64,000 nucleotides of DNA, taken from Scatophagus argus (Eukaryota; Chordata; Actinopteri; Scatophagidae). The DNA lies in assembly GCF_020382885.2 (NCBI RefSeq), contig NC_058513.1:18005641-18069640 (forward strand), given 5' to 3'. The notes under the pieces were generated by a model, which saw nothing but the letters and a program-made list of their open reading frames with translations, did not search any database and had not been told where the DNA came from. Made by a program: the position numbers and the translations under genes. Shown in pieces: positions 22,178 to 42,405 of this stretch (positions are counted from its first letter, which is position 1; every line of letters starts with the position of its first letter).

Positions 22178-24189
22178 ATATGTGTGTGTGTGTGAGAGAG
22201 AGAGAGCTGAATTTGCATCGTATGCAGCATCTTGATTACATTTAGAGTAATTTCATTGTCAGCGCAGCTACAGGAAGCGAAGGCCACACGGGGCGTTAAT
22301 TTACAGTCCTACTGTTCATTAAAACATTGTGGGAAAATAAACATGAGATGGAGGGAAGAAGCAGAGAGAAACATGAGAGGATGACCTGCTTTTCCTCCAG
22401 AAGTCCTCAGTGGAAAAGAAAAAAACTGGCTGATGTTTGAGCCAAAGTGGTTTCGTCTTACTTTTCCCTTGAATGTGTGTGTGTGTGTGTTACAGAGTGT
22501 GTAGCTGCTCCAGGTGTGTGTAATACTCACAAACTGCATGTCTCTCTATTTTCATTTTTTCATTTTTAATTTGAGGACGAAGGAGCTCCGCCTGTTGATT
22601 TTCTGATCTCTCCTTTTTAATTTGCTGTTCATGCAGACGCATCACTTCCTGTTTCCAGACGTGTTTTCTAATGTGCTGGCATGAAGCGAATGTTTAATTC
22701 AGCACACATGTAGTTCGATAGCTCACCAGGTGCAGCTGCTGCTTTCTGTACCCCTTCAGCGTGATTCTCCCAAGGTTTAATAAATCCTGACGTTTATAAA
22801 GGAGAACGATTATTAGGGAAAATGAAGTTGGCTGAAAAAGGAGGAAGTCAGAGAGATCACGTGATGAAGAGATGATTTTCAGACCATGAAGATGTCTGAA
22901 AAGTGAATACAAATGTGCCCAAAGAGATGAGCAGCGATGGAGTGTAAGTACAGTTACTGAAGTACTGCACTTCTGTACTTTTCTATGTGACGTGTGTTTC
23001 ATTTTTTACTTCCCTAAACGCACCTGACAGCTTTAGTCACAAATTTCACGAGAGACTAAAGCAAATTATTCTAAAGCAAATTAAACTGAACACCTCTGAG
23101 GTCTAACAACATTGTCGAGTCGAGCCTTATTTAAAAGAATTAAAAGTGAGCTCTGCCTTAACCAACTCCAGCAGTAAAATCCTGCTCTCACATTGACGCA
23201 TTTAAATACACTTTGCAGCATTTTCAGTGGGGGTTATAATGGAGTATTTTTACCGTGTGGTACTTCTAAACACATTCTGCGCCACTGGGAATGTGATCCA
23301 CAGCTTTTGTTCTTCAGGTTGAGAGCAGACACGTTCATCTTGGTCCTTTGTGCCGTTTGATAAACACACCCTGTGAACTTTGTCTTGGCAAAGCCACAAA
23401 CTGCTGTGTAGTTCGATCTGCGTTTCGTCCAGTAACTAACAATCTTCCAGGCTAGAAGAACCACAGCCATCATTAAGCTCAGTGTAACGTTACAGCAGGT
23501 GAATTTCAGCATGTGTAGGCCATCACACACGCACCAACACACACAGCAGGGGGTCTGAAACTCAAAGCCTGGAGCTGATTTTATCTCCCTGCATAGCTTT
23601 CAGCTTTCAGCAAACCGAAGCCACGCTGTGATAACCACGGCCTGCCTGGAGATGAGACGTGCTGATAGCGGAGGCGTGCACCTCGTTTCACATGATGACA
23701 TGCTTAATCTCATGAGGCATGAGGTACGATCACACCGACAAGTGCACTATGACAAAGGTCATTTCGCTGCAGGAAGTGGCTTCTCCAGCTCTCCTCTGCC
23801 CCCTGCTGGCGTGTTATTCCCCCTGTAAGCTGCTTGGCAAGTGGAGTCCCAACACTGCAGCACCTTCAGCAGCGTCCTCAGATCTTCACTCACGGTGCGA
23901 AAGGCCAAAAAAGAGACAGAAGAAACTCTGTCCTGCCCCCACACGTCTGGCACTCATGTTTGTTCAAACAGATTATCTCCCACCTGCAACAACAGGTAGA
24001 TTAAAAAAGACATTCTGAGGAAGAAAGTTTGTTTAAGTCTTGGCTTCTGGGTCAGTTGGTTTGACATTTAATGTGTAGACGGTTAGCAAAAGTTGAACCA
24101 TGAACAGAAATTCACTGCAGCATCACAAGCCTGCTTTAGTGGGCAACATTTTACACTTAACTACCGGTCCTGAGTATACCTGTGTCGCT

Positions 24190-24890
24190 CTGTGGTGCAT
24201 CATGGGAGTCAGAGTCTGTGACTGAACGAGCTCCTGTAGCCGATCAGCACATTGTGGAGAGGGTGAGAGGGAAAGTCCAGTATAGTTCTTATTTTGGACA
24301 ACATCCTCCTCTCAGACACCACTGTCAGAGAGTCCAGTTCCTCTCCCACAACATGGCTGGCCTTCTTAATGATTCTGTTGAGTCTGTTGGTGTCCCTCAC
24401 CCTCAGGCAGCTGCCCCAGCAGGCAACAGCATATGTGATGGCACTGGACACCACCGACTCATAGAACATCCTCAGCATCGTCCTGCAGATGTTGAAGGAC
24501 CTCAGCCACCTCAGAAAGTAGAGGCGGCTCTGGCCCTTTCTGTAGACCATGTCCATGTTCTTGCACCAGTCTAGTTTGTGGTCTAAGTACACAGTGTCCC
24601 CTTTGATGTTGATAGGGGTCACTGGAGCCTTAGTCCTCCTCAGGTCCACCACCAGTTCCTTGGTCTTTGTCACATGGAGCTGTAGGTGGCTCCATGTGAC
24701 AAAGTTGTCCACTACTGTCCTGTACTCTCTCTCATCCCCCCCAGTAATACACCCAACCACTGCAGAGTCATCAGAAAATTTCTGAAGATGGCAGGACTCT
24801 GTGCAGTGCGTAAAGTCTGTGGTGTAAACGGTGAAGAGGAAGGGAGAGAGGACAGTCCCCTGTGGAGCTCCAGTGTAAAAGAGCATTTCT
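24190..24890 (-). mobile_element. LINE reverse-transcriptase fragment (CR1/L2/Rex1-like)
   Basis: An open minus-strand frame of 225 codons (24886-24209) carries GAPQGTVLSPFLFTVY, then KFSDDSAVVGCI (RT motif with the catalytic DD). Next come TKTKELVVDLRR, KGQSRLYFLRWLRSFNIC and the typical end FPSHPLHNVL. It covers the palm-to-thumb part of a non-LTR polymerase; the endonuclease and N-terminal RT are absent. The frame is still open, so the copy is not very old, but it cannot be autonomous. Part of it (24665-24704) is a perfect inverted repeat that replaces several residues. Confidence 0.85.
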
Positions 24891-24941
24891 GTTGTGTATA
24901 TATGGAGAAATGTGTGTGTTAGCAGTTACCAGTTTCATGTA

Positions 24942-25219
24942 GAAAGGAAAGGAAAGGAAAGGAAAGTGACATATCTTGTCATTGGAGGGAACTCACTCCA
25001 ACGAAATTTGTTCTCTGCATTTAACCCACCCAAGTGACGTGCACACACACACACAGCAAACCCGGGGCAGTGGGCGACCGCGTGCAGCACCCGGGGAGCA
25101 GTGGGGGTTAGGTACCTTGCTCAAGGGTACCTCAGCCATGGACACCGGGACGGGGAATCGAACCAGCGATCCACCGGTTACGGGTCCGACACCCTAACCG
25201 CTGATCCACGACTGCCCCC
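24942..25219 (-). mobile_element. tRNA-derived teleost SINE, copy 2
   Basis: Reverse-oriented copy of the element at 11277. By eye the body differs at only a few positions: one C/T, one extra TG unit and one base near the 3' end. The 3' tail is (tttcc)n, seen on the plus strand as ggaaaggaaa at 24942-24966, instead of (aactt)n. It lies just upstream (plus strand) of ordinary AT-rich intergenic DNA. Confidence 0.85.
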
Positions 25220-25569
25220 ACGACGAACGACCGAACGCTATCGATGCTAACATCTAGTTATTTATATACAGACGCAAACAGCATTTTGTCTCACATCTGA
25301 TTTCATATCTTCAGTCTAAACTGGTCATACGTTAGCAAGCTAATGTTAGCTTTGTCCGTTAGCTACACTGGACACTTAATGGGTGGGAATATTTCGTGAC
25401 ATTTGTGGTACGTCTGAATGTTTGAAAGTGTTTGACAAAGTGTTGTAGTTGTGGTTTGTTTTGTCACTTTGCAGTCAATTCGAATCGAGATGCTAAACTT
25501 TTCCAGAATGTAAAAAGCTGTTACTTAATCAGACAAATTGGACAGCCATATTCTTTTGTTCTAGTTCTG

Positions 25570-25745
25570 TTTTTAATCTTTTAAAAAACACATATTCTTT
25601 ATTTTTATACTTCTTCATACTTCTTCATACTCTTCATACATACCTTGAATACTTTATTACATGCTGCTCTGTGTTTTTCTCTTTGTACAGAAGCTACTTG
25701 ATGCTGAATTTCCCTCGGGATCAGTGAAGTATCAATCAATCCATC
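25570..25745 (+). repeat. LINE 3'-tail fragment
   Basis: gaatttccctcgggatcagt followed by gaagtatcaatcaatcc is the plus-strand version of the fish non-LTR tail. Upstream AT-rich sequence with repeated acttcttcat may be part of the same 3' UTR. No coding region was seen. Confidence 0.55.
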
Positions 25746-26639
25746 TTAACAATTTGTTCTAATCACATTTTATCTGAGTCTGAATTAGCCACATGTCACA
25801 TGTGCCTCCGCGTTACTTATGTTTGGACCAAGTTATTTATTGATCAGCGACTAACTGGAGTGACATATCACTTTGATTTTACACTTGTTAACTTCCATTT
25901 CGGTAACGTGCAACATTTTCTCATGAAATTTTGCATGTTGTGTGTGTGTCCATCTTTTGCTTTGTGGCTGCTCAGATTTAACTTCTGTGCTCCGGTGTCC
26001 GGCGTGAGTCCGCGGATCATCTCAGTTCATTTTCTCATGAACTCTCCCACAGTTTATCTCGTGCTCTTGGCCTCATGACCAACATATGAATCATCTGCTG
26101 CAGACAGCAGTTTGGCCTTCAGATGGGCCTTCGTTCTGCACACATTTGATTCGATCTGAAAAGAGACAGTTGTGTTCCCTGCACTTGCCAGAGCGCCCGA
26201 CCCTGCACAGAGCTGTAATCAAATCCACCTGGCCTGAAAACAGGGTTGTTCTAAAGCGACGTAAAGACGTCTGACTCAGGACTAAGATTCAAACCCCTGG
26301 AGCCATTGATTTTTCATTAAGCAAATTATTTGGTGGAATAGAACAAAATAATTTACATTAATCACTGCTAATGCACATTCTTAGCAATGTTAAGAGCTCC
26401 CTGCAGAGGAAGTTTGGACTGGAAGCAAACAACATGACAAAATAATGGTGACACTTAACTACATCTTTAAGATGTACAGTCAGTGATTACACTCCCACAG
26501 CAGAAACAGACTCACACTCATTAACAGAACCAGTCAGCTCATACAATGACGGAGTTTAGAAGTTTAAAATGTCGCAGGTGATGTATTTAATGACATTTAA
26601 ACAATGACCTTATAAATCCCTGCACAACTGTATATATTT

Positions 26640-26846
26640 TGTACTGTAAATATAAGCTTGTATCTTGCTCTTTATTTTCATTTTTTATTTTCTTATATAT
26701 CTTTTTTTTTTAAAAAAAAAACAAAAAACAAAAAACCTTTTCTGTACTTTCTGCACTGTTTTGTGCTGCTGGCTGCTGTAAAGACCAAATTTCCTCCATC
26801 GGGGATCAATAAAGTCTCATCTTATCTTATCCTATCTTATCTTAAT
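26640..26846 (+). repeat. LINE 3' end with (TTATC)n tail
   Basis: The sequence tttcctccatcggggatcaa, then taaagtctcatcttatctta, is a typical non-LTR 3' terminus with pentanucleotide tail. The preceding 150 bp resembles a LINE 3' UTR. The element is truncated and non-coding. Confidence 0.6.
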
Positions 26847-27087
26847 ATTGTTGTCTGGACGACCCGCCGCTCACCCTGAGCCACAGCCGCCCCACAGGGT
26901 GGAGGAGGAAGGAGTGAGAGAGACTGGGGGAGTTAGGAATGTGGGAGGGAGCTGGAGGGAGGAATGGTGGGAAGGTGGAAAGAGGAAGGGGTGATGGAGA
27001 CAGAGGGTGAAGGGAGGGTGGAGACAGGATGGGCAAAAGAAGAAGGAACTACTGTTGATCGACCTGAGCCAAACAACCAGCAACCTC

Positions 27088-29165
27088 CTTTTTTTTTCCA
27101 AATATTTTTATTGGGAAAAATACAACACAATACTTCCAATCACAGAAATACAATTCACCCCCCTCCCTTTTTTTGAACATATATGCATATGTACATGGTC
27201 ACATATACACATGTAAAAACAACAATAACTAACAACAAAACAAAACAAAACAAAACAAAAACACTCTGATAAGAATGTAAAAGAAAATAATTAAATTAAA
27301 TTACAGAGTACCATGTAGTAAACAATAAACAACCCCCTGCCCACGCCAGGCACACATTCAATTGGGTAGTACCTCTAAATTAGTGAAATAGGAAATAATA
27401 GGTTGTCATTTGTGGAAACATGTATTTAATTTTCTCAAGTTTAAAAAAAAAAGACATGATGTCTTTGAGCCACCGGGAGACAGAAGGATATTTAGCAGAC
27501 AATAATAAGGACACGTATTAGGAACGTCTTGCCAGTAAGGATCTGAAAGCTATAATGTGCTTTTGTATAGAGTTAAGTGCAAGTGCAAATGAGGGGTCAG
27601 GAGTCCCAAATATGGCAATCAGAGGGCAAAGATGGAGATTTACCCCAAGAACAGTGGACATGATAGTAAAATAACCCGCCCAGACACTAGAAAGAAAAAA
27701 ACATGTGGTTAAGGTGACAAGGAGAGCCATGGCATTTGTCATCATTTATTATTTGTCTTCCACTTCCGGATACAGTTCAGATAGTCTACACTTAGAGAAA
27801 TGAGCCTCGTACAAGACCTTAAATTGAACAAGTCCAAGATGAGCACAAGAGGTGGTAGATAGTATCCTCTCTATGGCCTGTTCCCAGGGCTCCTCATGTA
27901 TTTGTATTTCCAGTTCCCTTTCCCATGTACACTTAATTTTAGCATTTGAGTGGTTTGCTAAAAACCAAGATAAAGTCATAGAACTTTGATATGATTCCTC
28001 TGTGATGAGGAACAAATGAAGGCATGGTTTCCCACCGCTGTTCTGGAGGTAGAGAGGGGAAATTAGGGAAACACAAAATTGTGAGTTTGAAGATAACGAA
28101 ACAGATGAGTAACAGGGAGGCCATAGCAAGATGACAAACTGGCAAAACTGTCAAAGACGCCATCTAAATATTTGAACTGTGTAATACCCTTCTCACACCA
28201 CACTGAGAATGTCGAGTCCGAAAGTGATGGAGGAAATAAATGGTTGTTATTTAAAGGACCCAAGGAAGATGCAACTACAAATTTAAAGTGACGTCTAAAT
28301 TGATACCAGATCTTGAGTGTGTTTAGAACCATTTGATTATCAGTATATAGAGAGAGTTTTGTAGGTGAAGAAGTTTCTGCAGGATGAGGATCCGAGAGAT
28401 TTTAACCAATAGCATAATTTATGGATGTGAGCAGCCCAATAGTAGGTTAGAAAATCAGACAATGCATCTGCATGCATGCATTTCTGCAGTAAAGTTTTAC
28501 AACCCCTATGTGATTTCCCACCCCAAATAAAAGAACAAATAATCTTATCCAGTGAGTCAGAAAAATGTTTCAGCAGAAAAAGAGCAAATGACTGGAATAA
28601 AAATAGAAATTTTGGTAAAATATTCATTTTAACAACATTGATCTTGCTGATTAATGAAACAGGGAGGTTACCCCATCTTTGAATATCAGATGTAATCTTT
28701 GAGATAAAGGAAGTGAAATTAGCAGACGCAAAGCTAGATGAAGAAGGAGCCACGTTAATACCTGAGTATTTAAACCCAAATGGACTAAATTAAAAATGTA
28801 AATCTGACTGTTGAAGATGACATGCTGCAGTATTAATGGGAAAACACTCACTTTTCCCCAAATTTAAGATTCCTTTGAATAAAGGGGATGATCTTAATGT
28901 AATAGACAGAGGCTCAATACTGATGGCAAAACAACTATGGCGACTCCCACGTCCAAGGGTAAACTAATCAGAATAAACATCATTAGTATGGACGCTGGCC
29001 TTAGGGGACCAATAAAGGAGGCGAAGCCAAGAAATAAATTTATCACCAAATCCAAATTTCTTTAAAACTGCAAACGTAAAGTACTCCCACTCTGCCCTAT
29101 CGAATGCCTTTTCAGCATCTAAAGAAATTACAAGTTCAGGAGGAGAGTGTGATTTTAGTTAATCT
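27088..29165 (-). mobile_element. 5'-truncated L1 retrotransposon, ORF2 C-terminal part, disrupted
   Basis: Minus-strand remnants of an L1-clade ORF2 in the right order. RT motif PELVISLDAEKAFDR lies near 29.1 kb, SIEPLS near 28.92 kb and KSECFPINTAA near 28.84 kb. RWGNLPVSLISKINVVKMNI lies near 28.65 kb, then SSFIWGGK-type and YYWAAHIHKL motifs near 28.5-28.42 kb. The C-terminal domain follows at 28.1-27.3 kb (QFKVLYEAHFSKCRLSELYP, SLLARRS). Stops and frameshifts separate the blocks. The 3' end is an aataaaaat signal and A-run at 27088-27115. The segment between LFKGILNLG and GKSECFP, which should hold the YADD catalytic box, is missing. Confidence 0.85.
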
Positions 29166-32109
29166 ACATACTGAACTGAGAATGCCACACATCCTGAATT
29201 CGACATCCACTCGTGAATATCTTTTCCAGAGGAGTTTCCTTTCTCACTTCTCAAGTTTTGTTCCTTGGATTGGGTAACTGAAAGAACTGAAGGAATCTTG
29301 TTGTCTGAATTTCATCAGTCCAACTTGAATACCTTGAAAATGCTTTGAGAGGATTCAGACAGATTCAAAGTACAAATTAAATTCAGTGCTATAAATTTCG
29401 TGGGATTTAATTGTCTGTATTAAGTTTCCAGTTGGGATTAGGTTGACAAGTGTTGGCCACGTTTTAGTTGTCTCTTTTGAAAAACTTTGTTTGAAACAGG
29501 CCTTTAGCACAACAATCTCCTCCTGAACTGTATATTCTATTAATGAAATCAGCTCAAATGTCAAACAGGAGAAAATTCTGCTGAACTGCTGTCCGTTTTT
29601 TTCCAAGAGACGTTTGCAGTTGTCTGTTGGTCTTTAATTCAAGCCACGTTTCTGCCGCTTGTTGCCCAACATGAGGAGCTTTCTGGAACATCAGATGAGA
29701 ATATCTGCAAACTGAAGCAGTAGGAGTCATGTGGAGTGGCCTGCTGGAGAACAACGGCCGATTGTCTGGGAGGAAGCAGATTCTAACATCTCCATCCTCC
29801 CCCTCTGCTGATTCAAGGTCACTTCCTGGAGTGCAGCTGAATGTCATCTGCAGACATCACTTTGATTTGGGGTTTGAAAGTCAAAAAGTCGAGACGTTTA
29901 TTCCTGTGCAGATATGTCAATGTTTCAGTCTAATTTAATATGTTTCAGCATGCAGCTGGCTGATTTCCAAAGTCAGTCCTTATGATGCCATTAAAAAGAC
30001 ATTAAAAAGATAAGAAAGCTGAAATTAGTTTTCCTCACAACGACTTGAAGGTAATGAGAGTTTGTGTCTGACCCCAGTTTGACTTTGAGCAGATGTTCAT
30101 AAAAAACATTTTCAGAAAGATCTCAGATCTGATTTGATGGCTCAGCTTTCTGATTTTATTTATGGTTTTTTTGTTTTAAACTCATTGCTGGCAGTGTGAT
30201 TGAGCTCCACACCTTCGGCTGCATTTCCTGCTTACCTGTCCACCTGCTTACCTGTGTTACCTGCTTAACTTTAGTTGTGTCAGGAGCGTAGCAGCTGAAC
30301 TACCTCAGCATCTACTGGATGTTTTGTACTGACATTCGTGTTCCCCAGAAGATGAATCCTCGTGACTTTGGTGATGCTCTGACTTTCCAATAGCATTTGA
30401 GATCCTTTGAGCTAAATGCGAAATAGTTGTGTTAGAAATGCTAACCGACTGCTATATATGTTGTGTTTATTTTCATCTTTGCATTTGAGCTTAGCCAGAT
30501 GTTTTTACACTTTTAGTTTTAGTCATCTTTAAAGAAGCTCCATCACAGCCACACAGGCAGCAGGTTGGATTTCTTTAATGAATATGAAATTCCAGAAACT
30601 TGAGTGCACAAGTGCACAGCCTTTTTTTTTTTTTTTTAGCTATAAATCCACAAACACCTCACCCCACTGCCAGGAATGAAATACTTGTGCATATGAGTTT
30701 TTAATTAAATAATAAAAAATGATAAATTTGGGTAGCAGCTGCAAAGAAATGTGGATCGTCTGGAGTCCAGCTCTGATGTGAGTAACAGACCGAGAAGCTC
30801 AACGTCTTCAGCCACCAAAACACCTACAAGAGTTTATCTTCCTATCTGATCATTTGAGTGCATCATCTGAACGCATTTTTTTTTTATTTAGTTTTAAGAT
30901 CACACTCTATCACAGGAAGGCATGAAATTATTCTCAAAGTAATGAAGAGACTCAACCACCCAAAAAAACTGAATTAAAGAGAAAGTAAAACTAAAATCTG
31001 GCACCTTGAAGCTGACTGTCACAGTATTTTGTATTGTTGTATTTCTGCTTTTATGTGAGTAAAAGTGCTGACTGTATCATAATATTGGATTATTGTCATT
31101 GATACATTATGCAGCTTAATATATTTTTGTATATTAAACAGGAATCTGAAAAATGTGGTGGAGGATAAAGTAAAATATGTCCCACTGAAATGTAGAGTGG
31201 AAATAAGTCAGAACAGATCAATAAATAAAACCTCTGGTACCCCGGTGGTATTTCGGATGTCATTTATATAGTTAAATGTCAATTATGTTGTCGGTAAACC
31301 TTATTTTTACACATAAAGATCTAAATGTTGCTTCAGTTTGAGTTCCTCGCTGCCAGGAAAAGAATAAGTTCAGGAAAAACCAAACACTTAATCACCTTCT
31401 TTGGTTTTGTGAGCTTACGGTTGTCAAGCTGAAATATTCTGAATACGAAAATACTGCGACACGTGTGTAGAATACACAAACCAAGTCACATCAGCTCACT
31501 GTTCATCAACAACGTCAACAACAACCCAACAAAATATCGTGTTACTATTTTGAAGTACATTTTCCTGGTAACACGTCTTTAATGAATTTCAAAGCTGGAA
31601 CTTTTATCTGTGATTGTGTATTTTGTTACTTTTACTCACAATATTTGAATATCTCACCACAGATCAAATGCTCTGTAGTACAGCTGTCAAATAAATGGAG
31701 GTGCAAAAACCCTGAAGGGGAAAATGAACTGAAATGGAAAAATAAGCTCAAGTACCTCAGAATTGTACTTGCACACAGTACTTGAGTAAATGTACTTTGC
31801 AGCAGCTACAATGCACTCATTAAAACACCTCAGATTCTATGAATGGACTGTGCAGACGTACATAGCACAAGTACACAAATCGACATAAAGACAAAACGTA
31901 TATTATGCACAATATGTGTGCATAGCGTGTAATAAACGCACACAATGCAGAAATAACACAAACAAATAAAATAAACACATAAACACAAAACAATAGGCAG
32001 ATGTGCGAAAGAAACTCCTTTACTTTACTTTATTTGACGCACTTTTGTACGCGAGTGAAAATTTAGATGCATGACTTTTACTCGTAACAGAGTACTTGTA
32101 CACTGTAGT

Positions 32110-32412
32110 GCTGCTGTTGGTCTCCGCGCGCGCGCCCAAACGTGTTGGAGCGAGTCGCGTGCTGTGCGCGCTCGGAGCGCGGCTGTGCGGACTGAGAGTC
32201 GCTGTTCCTCCCGACAGCAGCAGAGGGAAACGTTGGACTCCTTTTCCCTCCGCCTCAGACAATAAAAACAAGGCGAAGCCCCCGCACAGACGGCAGCATC
32301 TCCATTCAGAGCCCGGCATCCGCGCTGTGTGCGAGCAGTGAGCGGCTCTCAGACGGCCGGGAGGACATGGACACAAGGCCGCCGAGCTGGGACTAGAGAT
32401 GTAGCTGCAAGG
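32110..32412 (+). promoter_or_regulatory. fam171a2: fam171a2 CpG-rich promoter / 5' UTR
   Basis: A GC- and CpG-dense block (cgcgcgcgcgcccaaacgtg at its left) in an otherwise AT-rich neighbourhood, directly before the fam171a2 start codon. No TATA box is visible at a convincing place. The transcription start is not fixed. A 194-codon antisense frame across this block is a composition artefact. Confidence 0.55.
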
Positions 32413-39661
<7,249 letters not shown>

Positions 39662-42030
39662 GCTTTTCGAACTTACTGAGCACTGGACCTTCTAATAATC
39701 TTCAAAGGGGAAGCTTCCCACATCAAACATGGAAGGAAAGTGGTGGTTTCGCAGAGAGAGATCACAATAAGCACAACCATGCTTCGCTGGTCCATTATCA
39801 GGTTGTTGTTTGACCTTTGTGTTCCTGGTGAGGTGCTTTTGCACTTTCTGATTGCTCTCGTAGTCTCACTGTCAGTCAGTCTTACTGGTTTCCACTGAGA
39901 TGATCTATTGTATCCAGAAACCTGTCCAGTTTATTGTGAACTCTGTCACCTATCACATCACTGAACCATCGTCTGAGCCATTGCATACACTGACTGTGGA
40001 AATAGCCATTTTGTAGAGCAAAATATAAGAATAAAGCACTTACTAACAATTTGATAATTGATTGATTGATACCTACCAAGTATTTGGAAGAGGATGACAT
40101 TTTTTAGGGGACTGATGGGTGTTTAGGCGAATTAGATTTCTTTCCTTGGACTTGGACCATACAAAGGCTGATATTGATGGTAGAAAATGTGCACCTGTGA
40201 CTCTGATTGATTATTACTGATTATACTGATTACTGATTAAGTTTTTCTTTAAAGCAAAACAGTTTCCCAAAGCTTGAATATGTTGGGAAGTTTAACAGAT
40301 TTCTCTCAAGCCCCTGTGAACGGATAATGCAACCTATGAAGTCCAATGTGCAACTTGCATTTTGCTCCTTCAGGGATGTTCTGGATTTCCTCTTCCTCCT
40401 GTGCTGTGTTCATGTGTTCAGATTACTTATTGAAATAGCAATGATTTAAAATGTTGAGCATCATCTTCGAGTCTGTCATCCTCCCCCTCATTAATTTATC
40501 GCAGTGATCTGAAATTCTGCCAAAATTTTGTATTTCAGCCTTTCTCCTGTTGTTGACAAAGACGCTTTCTGTTGTGTAAATAGAATCCCAGACATTTGAA
40601 AGACCGTTTGGTATGGAAAGGTTGCATGCATACAGTATGAATGTATGAAATAAACTGAAGGCACCCAAAGCCCCCCACAGTTCTCCTGTGTAGACAACCC
40701 CAAATCGCCTAGAAACGTGGGTAAGTCTAAACAGATGCGGCTGAGCAAAAACATCTCTTTACTTGAAGACTTACCTCTTTAGTATTCTACTAAGATCTAC
40801 TGGGGTTGTTTGTAGACAGGGCCAGTACCACTCCTCTCCTGTAAGTGCCTTCTTTCACAGAGGATCGAGTGATAGGCATGCAGGTCCCTTTTTAATGCAG
40901 TTAGATGTCACCTAAACTCAGCTGTCGAGAGGGGCAGTCACGAATAAGCACACTGCATTGTGGTAAGAACAACACGCGTCACTCTGGGGAGCATGCCTGC
41001 CAAAACCGGGACTTTTCTTGCGGCTAACGTGTCCTTGAATATCTTAATTTCTTGTATCTATCCTCTTTTTTCACCAAACTTGTAAATGGTATGATGAACT
41101 ATATGAGATTTTATGTGTATACGATGTGCATGTAACATGTAGAATAGGGTGTTTTTAACGAAACCTTTTTTGAAACGATCCAGGATGTTTGGCACAAAAT
41201 GTGATGCACTGACGCATTGAGTTGTGTTGCCAAACGAACTTGGTTACATGAAGATACACTGACTTTTCCCTTAATCCAGACCTAACAAAATTCACTTCCG
41301 GTCGTAAATGTTTACAACAATAACATACTGACCAACACGCTCACGCTGTTACTAGTATCACCACTGCCTATGACGCATCAGCAACTGTGAACTTAATTCT
41401 TTCATCTAGCAGATCCGTGAAAGCTCACCAGTTTAGAAAGCTCGGAGAGGGTAATGTTTCTTGTTTTTGCAAAGTAACAGGTTGATTATGAAGTGAAAAA
41501 TCTTGAAGGCTGTACAAAAATCATGCTGGCTTGTTGGTCCTTTTCACCATTTGCTTGCTGTTCATACGCCCGTGTCAGTAGCCTACAGTGCAAACTGAAA
41601 ATGTGATGTAATTCAAAGTCTGAAGAACCGTGAAACGATTCCTACTGACCTGTCGTGTCCTCTGCTGTAAATGTACGTTTTTTGGACCAGATAGACAATT
41701 ATTATGGGTTGTGCATTCGTGGCTTTCCTTGCTTGTTTTTCTTTTACATGAGAAAATCTGTTTTTTCCTGGTAGATTTTGTGAACTTGTGTTTGGACACC
41801 AAGTATTTAGTCACAGCTGGACACGTTAAACCCGGTGAACTGCTTTGCTGGATTTTTGATTTTGAGTACAATACGTGTGAAGGTGAGGAGGATTGAACTG
41901 TAGGCCATCATTCTGTGCCGTAAATCATTTAATTGCTTCATAAACCTGGTCAGTTGTTTGTAAACTGTAAATTGATTCTTTCTGTACATGAGACAAAATA
42001 GAAATAAATTTGTTCCCACGGTCGCTCAGC
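39662..42030 (+). other. fam171a2: fam171a2 3' UTR (about 2.35 kb)
   Basis: Non-coding, AT-rich, and free of obvious repeats for more than 2 kb, which contrasts with the flanking intergenic DNA and suits a long neuronal 3' UTR. The proposed end is the AATAAA at 42003-42008. An earlier AATAAA near 40031 could give a short isoform. Extent is inferred from signals only. Confidence 0.5.
42003..42008 (+). terminator. fam171a2: Polyadenylation signal of fam171a2
   Basis: A canonical AATAAA followed within 50 bp by T/G-rich sequence (ctgtgactttattttgatag). Chosen as the most distal good signal before repeat-containing DNA. Confidence 0.45.
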
Positions 42031-42284
42031 ATCTGTGACTTTATTTTGATAGAGACAATAGTTATGTGTTGTTACTCAAAATCCACCACATACATGTCTC
42101 AGTGTATGTACACACACACACACTAGACATGTATAGTCTTATCGAATATTGGAGCTCTTTCATGTTATATTTGTGAGTGTAGAGCCACATCATATAAGCA
42201 TATCATAGTTTTTTATGTAAAAAGTAGCTAGTATCTGTAAGTAAATAAACACAATGAAGCAAAATGTAAAATGTTTATGTAGAG

Positions 42285-42405
42285 GAGTTAGAAGTATGAA
42301 GTGGCGTAAAGTGGAAATACTCAAGTAATGTACAAGTGTTCAAAACTCTACTTAGATGCAGCACCTGAATGAATGTACTGCGTCACTCTCCACCACTGTG
42401 TATGG
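42285..42405. repeat. Partial MITE (agtact family)
   Basis: It contains ggaaatactcaagtaatgta and ends cactctccaccactgtg, a diverged terminus of the family at 6090-6364. It lies between fam171a2 and grn. Confidence 0.5.

Larger units (their letters stand above)
15961..32100. other. Gene-poor intergenic region between crhr1 and fam171a2
   Basis: About 16 kb without a recognisable host coding exon. It lies between the divergent 5' ends of crhr1 (minus) and fam171a2 (plus), so it probably contains distal regulatory DNA for both. Contents seen: C/CA, GGA, CCCCT and TG simple repeats (16.8-18 kb), Tc1 remains (20.9-21.1 kb), LINE RT fragment (24.2-24.9 kb), SINE (24.9-25.2 kb), two LINE tails (25.6-26.85 kb) and an L1 fragment (27.1-29.2 kb). 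The 29.2-32.1 kb part is AT-rich and shows only a partial agtact-type repeat near 31.75 kb. Short reading frames here have no conserved domain I can recognise. Confidence 0.6.

Noticed and set aside
22858..22866. Isolated TCACGTGA box in intergenic DNA.
   Set aside because: A single 8-mer far from any start site is expected by chance in 64 kb.
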